From: Paenibacillus massiliensis subsp. panacisoli DSM 21345
GTDB lineage: Bacteria > Bacillota > Bacilli > Paenibacillales > Paenibacillaceae
Direction: 5' to 3'
NCBI RefSeq assembly: GCF_000426545.1
Contig: NZ_KE384535.1
Location: forward strand, 265,257-329,256
Length of the DNA: 64,000 nucleotides
Below, in pieces: positions 44,881 to 53,356 of the stretch. A program made the position numbers and the translations under genes. Within the stretch, counting starts at the first letter, position 1, and every line of letters begins with the position of its first letter. The notes under the pieces were generated by a model that was not told where the DNA came from, ran no database searches, and was given only the letters and a program-made list of their open reading frames with translations.

Positions 44881-45801
44881 ATGGAACAGAACCGATTATT
44901 CAGAATGCTGTTATTGTTACTGGAAAAAAAGAAAACGACAGCGCCTGAGCTGGCGCGGCTGTTTGAGATATCTGTACGCACGGTATACCGTGATATTGAT
45001 CGTCTAAGTGCTGCCGGCATCCCGATCTATACCACGATGGGGAAGCATGGTGGCATCCATTTGATGGATAACTATGTCATGGACAAGTCTCTACTGAGTG
45101 AGGATGAACAGAATGAGATTTTGCTGGGGCTATACAGTGTCAGTGCGATACCTCATCTGAACAGTGCTCATATGCTTAAGCGTCTCACAACCCTATTCGA
45201 CCATAAGCTGGATTGGATTGAGTTCGAATATTCGCCATGGGACAGTGCTCCTGCCGAGGAGATGGAGCTATTCAATCAGGTGAAGCAAGGAATATTCACG
45301 AGACAGATGATTGCATTTGACTATGTAGACTCTAATGGAGAGGCGAGCAAGGAGACGGCACAGCCAGTCAAGCTCATTTTCAAGAACAATTCATGGTATT
45401 TCAAAGGAATAAAGTATATAGCACAACAGGAGACGGGCTTAGAGACGTACAAGATCAAACGGATCACACAGCTACGGTTTGTGTCAGAGGTAGCAGATTC
45501 AAGCTCAGCCGCTTCAGTAGAGGAACGATTGCATGAGGAGCATGAGACGGTTCAGCTTGAGATGTTGTTCTCACGGGCGATTGCCTACAGGGTACCTGAT
45601 TATTTTGACCCGCTTAGCATTCGGCGAGAGACGGATGGGCGGCTTAGAGTGTCTGTGCATATTGAAGAAGGCGAGAGGTTATATTCCTTCTTAATGTCCT
45701 TTGGCGCGGAATTGACGGTATTGAAGCCCGATAAAGTTCGTGAACAGCTGTTGATTAGACATCAAAAGGCCGTAGAGCATTTGCGGAACCAGGATTATTA
45801 A
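44881..45801 (+). CDS. HTH/WYL-domain transcription regulator
   Basis: A 306-residue protein with an N-terminal DeoR-type winged helix (TAPELARLFEISVRTVYRDIDRL) and a WYL domain in the middle, followed by a C-terminal extension that matches the YafY layout. WYL proteins sense a ligand, often nucleotides or oligonucleotides, and act as repressors or activators. The ATG sits seven bases after a TATACT box, so the message would be nearly leaderless. The dyad just upstream is its probable operator, and the divergent GH1 gene its probable target. Confidence 0.85.
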   Translation: MEQNRLFRMLLLLLEKKKTTAPELARLFEISVRTVYRDIDRLSAAGIPIYTTMGKHGGIHLMDNYVMDKSLLSEDEQNEILLGLYSVSAIPHLNSAHMLKRLTTLFDHKLDWIEFEYSPWDSAPAEEMELFNQVKQGIFTRQMIAFDYVDSNGEASKETAQPVKLIFKNNSWYFKGIKYIAQQETGLETYKIKRITQLRFVSEVADSSSAASVEERLHEEHETVQLEMLFSRAIAYRVPDYFDPLSIRRETDGRLRVSVHIEEGERLYSFLMSFGAELTVLKPDKVREQLLIRHQKAVEHLRNQDY

Positions 45802-45852
45802 GAAAGAATAGAATACGAAGCGAACGATAAAGAATAGTTAAAGCAAAAATAA

Positions 45853-45886
45853 AACAGCCAGACGTCAGTATTGACGTCTGGCTGTT
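45853..45886 (+). terminator. Terminator between WYL gene and membrane protein gene
   Basis: AACAGCCAGACGTC and GACGTCTGGCTGTT form a 14-bp perfect stem with a 6-base loop. It separates convergent genes and is probably bidirectional (AAAACA on one side). Confidence 0.8.
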
Positions 45887-45926
45887 CCTGATGCAGCTAC
45901 ACATTTCCGAATCAGGACAACATGTA

Positions 45927-46214
45927 TTAATAGCTAAGGCTGCTCGTTGCAGATGCGAAGACTACCAGTGTAAGAACCATGATGATACCGTAGATCACAA
46001 GACCGATGGCAGCCCAGATCAAAGCAGCTTTGCAATAGTTGGCTTTGCTGGGATTTGCTCCGCCTCCGAATGCCCAAACGAACATCATGATCAAGTTGAC
46101 CACAGGAATCGCCAGAATCAGGATGGTGATCATCCAATCTTTCACAGACATTGGTGGATGACTGGAGAATTCTGCATTTGGTTTGGATAAATTGGACTGT
46201 ACGTGTGTTGACAT
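45927..46214 (-). CDS. Small two-helix membrane protein
   Basis: A protein of 95 residues with two membrane segments (about 27-48, ITILILAIPVVNLIMMFVWAF, and 60-88) separated by a glycine- and lysine-containing loop. The start at 46214 (MSTHVQSNL) is chosen because an AATGGGG element lies about a dozen bases upstream; this is weak support. Proteins of this kind are common in Bacillales and mostly uncharacterised. No function can be given. Confidence 0.6.
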   Translation of the reverse strand: MSTHVQSNLSKPNAEFSSHPPMSVKDWMITILILAIPVVNLIMMFVWAFGGGANPSKANYCKAALIWAAIGLVIYGIIMVLTLVVFASATSSLSY

Positions 46215-46467
46215 GTTGTAATTAACCCCATTTCTTTTTTTGTATGTATGGAAACTCATGTTCTATATTATATGATTCTATATCACTTTTCAAGAAAATT
46301 ATGGGACTGAAAATAATAATATTTTCTTTTTTATCCATTGGATGAAGGATGTAGTATTCTCTGGTTGAAATATAGTAATATATTTATGAATATATCAACT
46401 ATATTGTTAATTAAATTCGATTCTGGATTATAGATTACTATATTTATATCCGAAGGAGAGAGTGTTT

Positions 46468-47400
46468 ATGAAGAGCAGTCCTTTATTCAGAGATCCTATC
46501 ATGGATGGAGCAGCAGATCCTACCGTAATCTGGAACCATGTTACAGAGGAATGGTGGATGATTTACACAAATCGCAGAGCAACGGTGGAGGGGCCAGGCG
46601 TAGCCTGGGTACACGGAACTGATCTTGGAGTCGCTGTATCCAGAGACGAGGGGCGAAGCTGGTTGTACCGAGGGACACTTCAAGGACTTGAATTTGAATG
46701 GGGACGAAATACATTCTGGGCACCGGAAATCATTTATCATGAAGGTAGTTATCATATGTATGTGAGCTACATTCAAGGTGTGCCTGCGGAGTGGGCCGGA
46801 CATGAGCGGCATATTATTCATTACACGAGCCCTGATCTTCAGCAGTGGACGCTAATGGGGCGGCTGTCGCTTAGCTCGGATCGGGTCATTGACGCGTGTG
46901 TGTATCCTTTGCCAGATGGTACATTCCGGATGTGGTACAAGGATGAAGCTAATCATTCCCACACGTATGCTGCGGATAGTACGAATCTGGTCGATTGGGA
47001 AGTGGTGGGCCCGGTGCTGACGCATTGCGCACATGAAGGGCCGAATGTATTTTTTATGTCTGATTCCTACTGGATGATCGTGGACGAATGGAGAGGGCAG
47101 GGAGTATTCCGATCGACGGATGCCGAGCAGTGGGAGCGAACAGGTCTCATTCTGGAGCAGTCAGGTACACGCCAAGACGATTCTGGGGTAGGGCTACATG
47201 CAGATGTGGTCGTTCAGGGAGAAGAGGCGTACATCTTTTACTTCACCCATCCGGGGCGAAGCTCATCCCATGAAGAGCTTACTACCTATGGGCAGCGCAG
47301 AACGTCCATCCAGGTCGCCAAGCTCAAGGTAGAGGGGGGCACACTTCGGTGTGATCGCAATGCGGAATGTGAGCTAAGGCTATCACGACCGCTTCTGTAG
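46468..47400 (+). CDS. Five-bladed propeller glycosidase-like protein (GH43/GH32 superfamily)
   Basis: A 310-residue protein with the repeating strand pattern of five-bladed beta-propeller glycosidases. DPIMDGAADPTVIWN near the start holds the Asp expected as catalytic base, FWAPEIIYHEGSYHMYVSY is the typical second blade, and DACVYPLPDG and EGPNVF carry further acidic residues. No signal peptide is present, so it acts inside the cell or is a sugar phosphorylase/hydrolase of short oligosaccharides. AAGGAGAG lies 7 bases before ATG 46468. It stands alone behind an AT-rich 250-base gap that contains no other clear gene. Confidence 0.75.
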   Translation: MKSSPLFRDPIMDGAADPTVIWNHVTEEWWMIYTNRRATVEGPGVAWVHGTDLGVAVSRDEGRSWLYRGTLQGLEFEWGRNTFWAPEIIYHEGSYHMYVSYIQGVPAEWAGHERHIIHYTSPDLQQWTLMGRLSLSSDRVIDACVYPLPDGTFRMWYKDEANHSHTYAADSTNLVDWEVVGPVLTHCAHEGPNVFFMSDSYWMIVDEWRGQGVFRSTDAEQWERTGLILEQSGTRQDDSGVGLHADVVVQGEEAYIFYFTHPGRSSSHEELTTYGQRRTSIQVAKLKVEGGTLRCDRNAECELRLSRPLL

Positions 47401-47679
47401 TCTGGGCCGCGCAGACAGGCTTATCCATAGTGGAACAGGCTGGGATTATTAAGCATACACATGGGCAATACAGGCAATACATCAATGCTTCTGGTCGAGT
47501 GAATATCTTTTGCTTAGGTGAAAAGATTGTAACGACAGGAGGAGGGCTTGAGCTGTGGGTCTAGGGGGAGACTTAGACTAAAGTCGAGGTTAAATCCTCG
47601 TCTCAGGCAAGTTACTGCGATCTGTCAGCCATGATATGCTATGAGTATCTTAGGAAACTCATTGAAAAGGATGGATGTC

Positions 47680-47925
47680 ATGCTACGGGATTACGCAGAT
47701 CGACACCCTCGGGCAAGAGCGGCATTGCTTAGCGCTGTATGCTTTTTGCTGGCCTGTATCATCGGTTATCTGGCACCTCAAGGAACAGACGGAATGAATG
47801 TAAGTACCCGACCTGCAGACCAGTCAACTTCAAATGCGATTCAGACAGACCATAGCATTTATTTTCAGTCACAGCATGTAGCCCCTTCGCAGACCTACTA
47901 CATGTCGAGTCGTACATACAGATAG
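47680..47925 (+). CDS. Small single-helix membrane protein
   Basis: An 81-residue protein: a basic N-terminus (MLRDYADRHPRARAA), one membrane helix (about 15-32, LLSAVCFLLACIIGYLAP), then a polar Ser/Thr/Gln-rich tail. It looks like a membrane-anchored small protein of type II topology. The start at 47680 has AAAGG nine bases upstream; the ATG at 47641 has no ribosome site. No family recognised. The 279-base gap before it holds only a weak 8-codon micro-ORF. Confidence 0.55.
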   Translation: MLRDYADRHPRARAALLSAVCFLLACIIGYLAPQGTDGMNVSTRPADQSTSNAIQTDHSIYFQSQHVAPSQTYYMSSRTYR

Positions 47926-47961
47926 CTGCTTGCAAGTAGAGTGGTCCAAGCCAGCAATAGA

Positions 47962-47999
47962 AAAAAGCTTTCCCGAACCGTCGGGAGAGCTTTTTTTTT
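47962..47999 (+). terminator. Terminator after the small membrane protein gene
   Basis: AAAAGCTTTCCCGA pairs with TCGGGAGAGCTTTT, with one mismatch, and nine T residues follow. Confidence 0.88.
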
Positions 48000-48093
48000 C
48001 GAATATAATTGAATTTATAAGTTTTAGCGAAGCTGAGCAAATTCGATATCGTAAGAAAACTTCAGCCAAACGCGGTCTATCTTCTGTGGAAGT

Positions 48094-48114
48094 ACGTCGA
48101 AAGACGTTTTTTTT
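48094..48114 (+). terminator. Orphan intrinsic terminator
   Basis: ACGTC-GAAA-GACGT followed by eight T residues is a compact terminator facing the plus direction. No plus-strand gene ends here; the previous one already ended at 47999. It could be a second terminator, or the 3' end of a small RNA of roughly 100 bases. Confidence 0.55.
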
Positions 48115-48134
48115 GCGTGACATCTTTAATATCC

Positions 48135-49193
48135 TTAACGACTGGAAGAGGGGGCCTCCGCCTGCAGACTCTCTTGCATAACGGAACGCCAGCCGGTATA
48201 GGTGCGCCAGGCTTCTCCGTTCTCCAACAGGAGCTTGCAGGTATAGATTCCTTCCTCAATAGAATCCACACGGCCAGCGACATGCAAGCGGACTGCTCCA
48301 TTTAGCAATACCTGATTCATGAATGCCATGTGACCTTCACCACGCAGGACCTCTTCAGTAACTCGAATCTGGGCAGCAGGAGTCCAGGTCATCTCTGGCA
48401 GCTCAGCCTCCAGACCGAACATTTCCGGATCAATGACCTCCATGGTTGTATGACCAGCATCCAACCGGTAAGTGCGGGTAGGTCTATTAATGTGAAGATC
48501 CTCCGAACCCTCAACGCCCTGAATAATCAATGCACTTTGGTAATTCAAGCGATTCAGGAGCTTGGCAGTTCGTTCGAATACCGTATTATGGAAAACACCG
48601 AACACGATGTATGGTGAATGGTTGTAGTCCACCAGCTTTTCCATGGTATTCAGTACAGTACGTAGTCCCAGTTCCACACGAATGGAGCGAAGCCTTTTGA
48701 GCGGTTGGCACCATGCCTCGGCATGCATATAGGTCACTCCTGAAGTTACCGCTGCTCTGGCCATGAGCTCGTTAGCCGCCTGTTCAGGATGAATCCCCAG
48801 CTCCTTCAGGAGTATTGACAATGTAATGCCCCATTTTGGAGGGAGCGGAGAGGTTCCGTGAAGTGTGACTGGTAAGCCCGCTGCTGCAAGCAGAAACGCT
48901 GTTGGAAAAGTGGCAATGAAGGACGAGACTCTACCGTCGTAGGGGCCAGCAAAATCAATGCCTTGCTGCAGTGCAGGTCGCTGAGCATACTTGCGGCAGG
49001 TTAGCACGAATGCCTCAAGCTCCTCAACGCTCTCCATCTTGATGCGTTCCGCAGCAAGGAAGGCACCGATCTGTGCAGGTGTGGCTGTGCCGCCAAGAAT
49101 ATGCTCTGCGGCCTGCAAGGCTTCTTCGTAGGTGAGGTCACGGGCTCCGCGTTTGCCACGTCCAACCTCCTTCAAGACATCGATCATATTCAT
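48135..49193 (-). CDS. TrpD2-like phosphoribosyltransferase homologue
   Basis: A 352-residue protein of the anthranilate phosphoribosyltransferase fold. The N-terminal helical domain is typical (TYEEALQAAEHILGGTATPAQIGAFL, in two parts). The PRPP-binding GTGGDG loop of true TrpD is replaced by GPYDGR (about 85), and the KHGNR motif by LHGTSP. That pattern matches TrpD2/YbiB-type paralogues, which bind nucleic acids rather than make tryptophan. AAGGAG lies 8 bases before ATG 49193. It follows the ANTAR regulator by 23 bases and probably shares its transcript, so a role in nitrate regulation or molybdenum-cofactor related work is possible but unproven. Confidence 0.75.
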   Translation of the reverse strand: MNMIDVLKEVGRGKRGARDLTYEEALQAAEHILGGTATPAQIGAFLAAERIKMESVEELEAFVLTCRKYAQRPALQQGIDFAGPYDGRVSSFIATFPTAFLLAAAGLPVTLHGTSPLPPKWGITLSILLKELGIHPEQAANELMARAAVTSGVTYMHAEAWCQPLKRLRSIRVELGLRTVLNTMEKLVDYNHSPYIVFGVFHNTVFERTAKLLNRLNYQSALIIQGVEGSEDLHINRPTRTYRLDAGHTTMEVIDPEMFGLEAELPEMTWTPAAQIRVTEEVLRGEGHMAFMNQVLLNGAVRLHVAGRVDSIEEGIYTCKLLLENGEAWRTYTGWRSVMQESLQAEAPSSSR

Positions 49194-49216
49194 CGTCAAT
49201 TCTCCTTCTCGGATTA

Positions 49217-49795
49217 CTATGCTCTGAGCATTTCGTGCGCTTTGACAATAGAGATTGCTACATCGACAATACGCTTGCGATCATTCATGGCCTTCTTGCG
49301 CAGGACATCATAGGCTTCGGCCTCGGGTATGCCGTTAATTTGTCCAAGTATCCCCTTAGCTTTATCAATCCATTTCCGCTCCTCCAGACGTGCGTGCAGT
49401 TGCTCCCGTTCGCTATGCCAGTGCTGGCGCTCGAAGAATCGCTTTTCTCCAAAATGCAGTGACCAGTGAAGCTCCTGCTCCGTCATAGATGGGGTAAGCA
49501 CTCCGTCAATGGATACATTTACTTCGCAATCCTGCAGCGACGACTGGGCCGTCTCGGTACTGCACCACCAGAAGATAGGTAAGGACCTCTGCTTGACGAG
49601 GGTATTTCCCCATGTCTCTATTGAAGAGAGTGGCAGGTGTAGGATCATGGCATCCGCATGCTGGATGGACTCACGAACGATAGCCTCGCTACCGGAAGGA
49701 TGCACCTGATAACCGTAGGATAACATGATGGATTCAGGATGATATTTGGAAAGATTCTCCGGCGGTTGGGCGTCAATAATAAGAAAAGAACGCAT
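49217..49795 (-). CDS. ANTAR-domain RNA-binding antiterminator
   Basis: A regulator of about 192 residues. The C-terminal ANTAR domain is clear (ERKWIDKAKGILGQINGIPEAEAY, then LRKKAMNDRKRIVDVA), preceded by a coiled coil. The N-terminal half has the shape of a response-regulator receiver, but the strand that should carry the phospho-Asp reads MILHLPLS, with His in place of Asp. Phosphorylation is therefore unlikely, and ligand or partner control as in NasT is more plausible. Three nitrate-locus leaders nearby carry its expected two-hairpin target. The start at 49795 has AGGAGG 12 bases upstream, slightly long. Confidence 0.88.
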   Translation of the reverse strand: MRSFLIIDAQPPENLSKYHPESIMLSYGYQVHPSGSEAIVRESIQHADAMILHLPLSSIETWGNTLVKQRSLPIFWWCSTETAQSSLQDCEVNVSIDGVLTPSMTEQELHWSLHFGEKRFFERQHWHSEREQLHARLEERKWIDKAKGILGQINGIPEAEAYDVLRKKAMNDRKRIVDVAISIVKAHEMLRA

Positions 49796-50013
49796 GCTGG
49801 GAATTTCCCTCCTGTAGTATCGGGTTATATAAGCTAACATATGATTGCTTGCTAACGAGCAGGTTTCGCATCAGTAGTGGTGTCTTTTCGTACATTTTGG
49901 AGGTGTTTTAACAAAAAAGCAATCATTTTTTTCTGAAAATGTGATTTTTATTGCCTCTTTTTACCTTATTCTTCTGTTACTTTATAGGTTAAACACTTTT
50001 TGCGTAAAGATAG

Positions 50014-50042
50014 TTGACATCATCGTGGATTCCTTTTATATT
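50014..50042 (+). promoter_or_regulatory. Sigma-A promoter of nirB
   Basis: TTGACA and TATATT are separated by 17 bases. Transcription would begin near 50049, giving a leader of about 180 bases that contains the ANTAR element. Confidence 0.8.
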
Positions 50043-50043
50043 A

Positions 50044-50064
50044 AAGTTAATATTACCTTAACTT
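50044..50064 (+). promoter_or_regulatory. Dyad at the nirB transcription start
   Basis: AAGTTAA, seven bases, TTAACTT is a perfect inverted repeat that spans the predicted start point. It could be a repressor site or an RNA stem at the 5' end. Confidence 0.45.
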
Positions 50065-50084
50065 ACAAGGTCATTAATCTGATG

Positions 50085-50175
50085 GATACAACGGCGTATC
50101 TGTCTGGAAGCGGCAATGAAGCCCGTCTTCGTGTAGCATAGAGCGATGTCTCTTTGCGCATGAGCGGGCTTTTTC
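50085..50175 (+). promoter_or_regulatory. ANTAR antiterminator leader of nirB
   Basis: Hairpin P1 is GATAC-AACGGC-GTATC (50085-50100). After 11 bases comes P2, GGC-AATGAA-GCC (50112-50123). Both loops have six bases with A at position 1 and G at position 4, the known ANTAR signature. The 3' arm of P2 overlaps AGCCCG, which pairs with CGGGCT (50165-50170) followed by TTTT to form a terminator. Protein binding to P1/P2 would block the terminator and allow nitrite reductase transcription. Confidence 0.82.
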
Positions 50176-50226
50176 TGTTTCCGTGCTGCCATAAGGCTTG
50201 AAGCTCGCAGAAGGGGGATATGTAGG

Positions 50227-52656
50227 ATGGGAAATGCAAAGAAACTGGTACTGATCGGAAATGGAATGGCAGGTATACGAACAATAGAACATTTGCTGAA
50301 GCTTGCTCCTGATGCGTATGAGATCATTGTTTTTGGAGAGGAGCCGCACCCGAATTACAACCGCATTATGCTGTCGACGGTCCTGGCGGGAGGCTCGGAT
50401 ATTCGCGATATCGTCATTAATGATTGGGATTGGTATGAAGAAAACGGGATTCACCTTCACACAGGGGATCCAGTCCAGCACATTGATCCTGCGAATAAAG
50501 TGGTGAGATCTCTCAAGGGTGTGGAGGTAGCTTATGATGTGCTGCTTATTGCCACAGGCTCCAATGCCTTTATTCTACCTCTTCCTGGAGCCAATAAAGA
50601 GGGTGTCATCGGCTTCCGCAACATCCAAGATTGTCACACGATGATGGAGAGCGCCAAGAAATACAGCAAGGCAGCCGTCATCGGCGGTGGCCTGCTGGGC
50701 CTTGAAGCAGCACGGGGACTTTTGAATCTGGGGATGGATGTATCTGTCATTCATAATAGTGATGGGCTTATGGATCGCCAACTGGATAGACCGGCCTCTG
50801 TGATGCTACAGCGTGAGCTAGAGGCTCAAGGAATGAAGTTCCTGCTAAGCCACCAGACGGCAGAGATCATGGGACGCAAGCGGGCGAATGGACTTCGTTT
50901 CGCGGATGGTACCACTCTGGAAGCGGATCTGATCGTGATGGCTGTCGGGATCAAGCCCAATATTGAATTAGCCAAATCCGCAGGCCTAGATACGAACCGC
51001 GGTATTATTGTGGATGACTTCATGCATACCAGCATCCCGGATATCTATGCTGTAGGTGAATGTGCAGAGCATCGCGGGATCGCTTATGGTCTGGTAGCCC
51101 CTCTATATGAGCAAGGTGCGGTACTAGCCAAGCAGCTGGCGGGAATTGGTAGCGAGGGCTACGCAGGCTCCGTAACCTCCACCAAGCTGAAGGTATCTGG
51201 TGTCGATGTATTCTCTGCAGGCTACTATAACGATGAGCCAGGTATGAGATCGATGCGTTATCAGGACGAAATAGATGGTGTGTATAAAAAGATTGTCATC
51301 CGCGACGAGCGTCTCGTCGGAGCTGTACTGTTCGGGGATACCTCCGATGGAGCGTCCTTGTTCTCGCTGATTAAAAGTGGTGAGTCTATTACAGGCCGGG
51401 AAAAAGAGCTTTTGCTCGGATATGCGCCAGGTCAAGCGGGCAATTCAGGCTCGGCCATGCTTGAGGCCATGAGTGAGGACGAGATCATCTGCGGCTGTAA
51501 TGGTGTGAGCAAGAAGGACATTGCAGACGCTGTTGCTGGCGGTTGTCGAACAGTCGGCGAGATCAAGGCTTGCACGAAGGCGTCTGCTTCCTGCGGAGGC
51601 TGTAAGCCACTAGTGGAGGGCCTCCTTCATTTATATGCGGGAGATGAGGCGACATCGGTCAAGGAAGGTATCTGTGGCTGTACCTCGCTGAGTCGGGATG
51701 AGATCGTAGACAGTATTAAAGAAATGGGTCTGATGACTGTCAAGGAAGTTATGAATGTGCTGGGATGGGAAGAGGAAGGAGGCTGCTCCAAGTGCCGTCC
51801 TGCCCTGAACTATTACCTGGGGATGCTATGGCCAGCTGAATATGTGGACGAGAAGGAATCCCGCTTCACCAATGAACGATACCATGCCAACATTCAAAAG
51901 GATGGTACGTATTCCGTAGTACCTAGAATCTATGGTGGAGTTACCTCGCCAGCTGATCTGAAGAAGATTGCAGATGTCGCTGAGAAGTATGAAGTGCCTT
52001 TGGTGAAGTTCACGGGTGGACAGCGGCTGGATTTACTTGGCGTCAAGAAGGAGGACCTGCCGAAGATTTGGGAGGAGCTGGATATGCCTTCCGGGCATGC
52101 TTATGGCAAGACCCTGAGAACGGTAAAGACCTGTGTAGGTAATACGTTCTGCCGTTTTGGCACACAGGATGCAATGGATATGGGTATTAAGCTGGAAAAG
52201 GCATTTGAACGGATGAATGCGCCAGCCAAGGTTAAGCTTGCTGTCTCCGGCTGTCCGCGTAACTGTGCAGAGGCTGCCATCAAAGACGTCGGTATTGTAG
52301 CCATTGACGGAGGCTGGGAATTGTATGTCGGCGGTAATGGGGGCATCAAGGTACGTGCAGCGGAGCTGCTATGCACCGTCAAGACAGAAACGGAAGTGCT
52401 GGAATGGTCATCGGCCTATTTGCAATATTACCGTGAGCAGGCCACCTGGAACGAGCGTACAGCCCACTGGATGGAGCGTGTCGGTATTGAAGCGGTTAAG
52501 ACAGCTCTCTCGGACCCGGAGGAGCGCAAGCGCCTGCAAGGCAGACTGGATGAGACGTTAAGCTACACAAGAGATCCTTGGAAAGAGATCGTCGAGGACG
52601 GCGGACTTCGCAAGAATTTCGAACCTTTGGCTGGCCTGCAGGCTGTAACAGAGTAA
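50227..52656 (+). CDS. nasD: Assimilatory nitrite reductase, large subunit
   Basis: An 809-residue NAD(P)H-dependent nitrite reductase (NirB/NasD) that reduces nitrite to ammonium. In order: FAD/NAD oxidoreductase (LVLIGNGMAG at the start, second GGGLLGLEAARG near 155), BFD-like 2Fe-2S domain (CGCNGV, CGGCKP near 420-455), a second Cys-rich segment (CGCTSL, CSKCRP), then the sulfite-reductase-like half with siroheme/4Fe-4S ligands in CVGNTFCRFG (about 640) and CPRNC (about 676). Transcription is governed by the ANTAR leader just upstream. The small subunit follows after 19 bases. Confidence 0.95.
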   Translation: MGNAKKLVLIGNGMAGIRTIEHLLKLAPDAYEIIVFGEEPHPNYNRIMLSTVLAGGSDIRDIVINDWDWYEENGIHLHTGDPVQHIDPANKVVRSLKGVEVAYDVLLIATGSNAFILPLPGANKEGVIGFRNIQDCHTMMESAKKYSKAAVIGGGLLGLEAARGLLNLGMDVSVIHNSDGLMDRQLDRPASVMLQRELEAQGMKFLLSHQTAEIMGRKRANGLRFADGTTLEADLIVMAVGIKPNIELAKSAGLDTNRGIIVDDFMHTSIPDIYAVGECAEHRGIAYGLVAPLYEQGAVLAKQLAGIGSEGYAGSVTSTKLKVSGVDVFSAGYYNDEPGMRSMRYQDEIDGVYKKIVIRDERLVGAVLFGDTSDGASLFSLIKSGESITGREKELLLGYAPGQAGNSGSAMLEAMSEDEIICGCNGVSKKDIADAVAGGCRTVGEIKACTKASASCGGCKPLVEGLLHLYAGDEATSVKEGICGCTSLSRDEIVDSIKEMGLMTVKEVMNVLGWEEEGGCSKCRPALNYYLGMLWPAEYVDEKESRFTNERYHANIQKDGTYSVVPRIYGGVTSPADLKKIADVAEKYEVPLVKFTGGQRLDLLGVKKEDLPKIWEELDMPSGHAYGKTLRTVKTCVGNTFCRFGTQDAMDMGIKLEKAFERMNAPAKVKLAVSGCPRNCAEAAIKDVGIVAIDGGWELYVGGNGGIKVRAAELLCTVKTETEVLEWSSAYLQYYREQATWNERTAHWMERVGIEAVKTALSDPEERKRLQGRLDETLSYTRDPWKEIVEDGGLRKNFEPLAGLQAVTE

Positions 52657-52675
52657 TATAGGAGGGGGAAAAGAG

Positions 52676-52999
52676 ATGGAGAGCAAGATTCGTGTAGCAC
52701 ATCTGAGTGAGATCGACAAATTGGGTGCAAGAACCCTTCGCATAGAGGATAAAGAGGTAGCATTATTTCGCTTGCAGGATGGAAGCATCAAGGCGCTGGA
52801 GAATCACTGTCCTCACAAAGGAGGAAAGCTGTCTGAAGGGATGGTCTGTGGTCACAAGGTTCATTGTCCGTTACATGATTGGAAGATCGACCTGGCAAGC
52901 GGCAAAGTACATGAGCCGGATGTAGGAAGAGTGACTACTTTTGTCACAGAGATTGACGAACAAAGTGGGGATGTCTACATTCTGGTCAATGGAGCGTAG
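52676..52999 (+). CDS. nasE: Nitrite reductase small subunit, Rieske type
   Basis: A 107-residue NirD/NasE subunit with a Rieske fold. Unlike many NirD proteins it keeps ligand-like residues: CPHKGG (about 43) and CPLHDW (about 64) fit the CxH...CxxH pattern. AGGAGGGGGA lies before the ATG. It works with the large subunit in electron transfer to nitrite. Confidence 0.92.
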   Translation: MESKIRVAHLSEIDKLGARTLRIEDKEVALFRLQDGSIKALENHCPHKGGKLSEGMVCGHKVHCPLHDWKIDLASGKVHEPDVGRVTTFVTEIDEQSGDVYILVNGA

Positions 53000-53140
53000 A
53001 AGCCTGTCGCGCTTAATGGCGGGTCAGACTGTATTAAATATGGAGCGGGCTAGTGATGGATGCGTCGCATGCGGCTGCATGAATAACGACACAAATGCCT
53101 GATATGATGTGATGAAATGATTGTGGCGCTAAAGTGTAAA

Positions 53141-53222
53141 AGAAGGTGAGGGCTGGCAAGGGACTGACCCCTGTTTGTGAGACAGGAGTCAATCCCCGAA
53201 GCTGGTCGCTCTTCTTTTTTTT
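53141..53222 (+). terminator. Complex terminator after nirBD
   Basis: GGGACTGACCCCTGT pairs with ACAGGAGTCAATCCC around a 7-base loop. An outer AGAAG/CTTCT pair closes the structure and eight T residues follow. The surrounding 357-base gap shows no gene. Confidence 0.75.
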
Positions 53223-53356
53223 GCCTGAATGGATTCCCGCGCTTGCAACGACACTACACTCACCATTGCTCTGGTTATAGCACTGGCAGAAGGAACAAAC
53301 TTACTATTATAATATTAATTCATTTATAGCTATTAACCTGTACTGGAGGAAGTCAG

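Noticed and set aside
47549..47582. Micro-ORF of 8 codons (GTG 47556) behind AGGAGGAGGG
   Set aside because: Strong ribosome site but extremely short, no sign of a promoter or of coupling with the next gene; too weak to list as a gene.
49990..50010. TGTTACTTTATAGGTTAAACA as a TnrA/GlnR box for nirB
   Set aside because: The right half does not fit TNACA at the correct spacing, unlike the box at 55425.
53159..53196. GGGACTGACC...GTCAATCCCC as a dispersed repeat element
   Set aside because: Only one clear copy in the window; it is adequately explained as part of a terminator.
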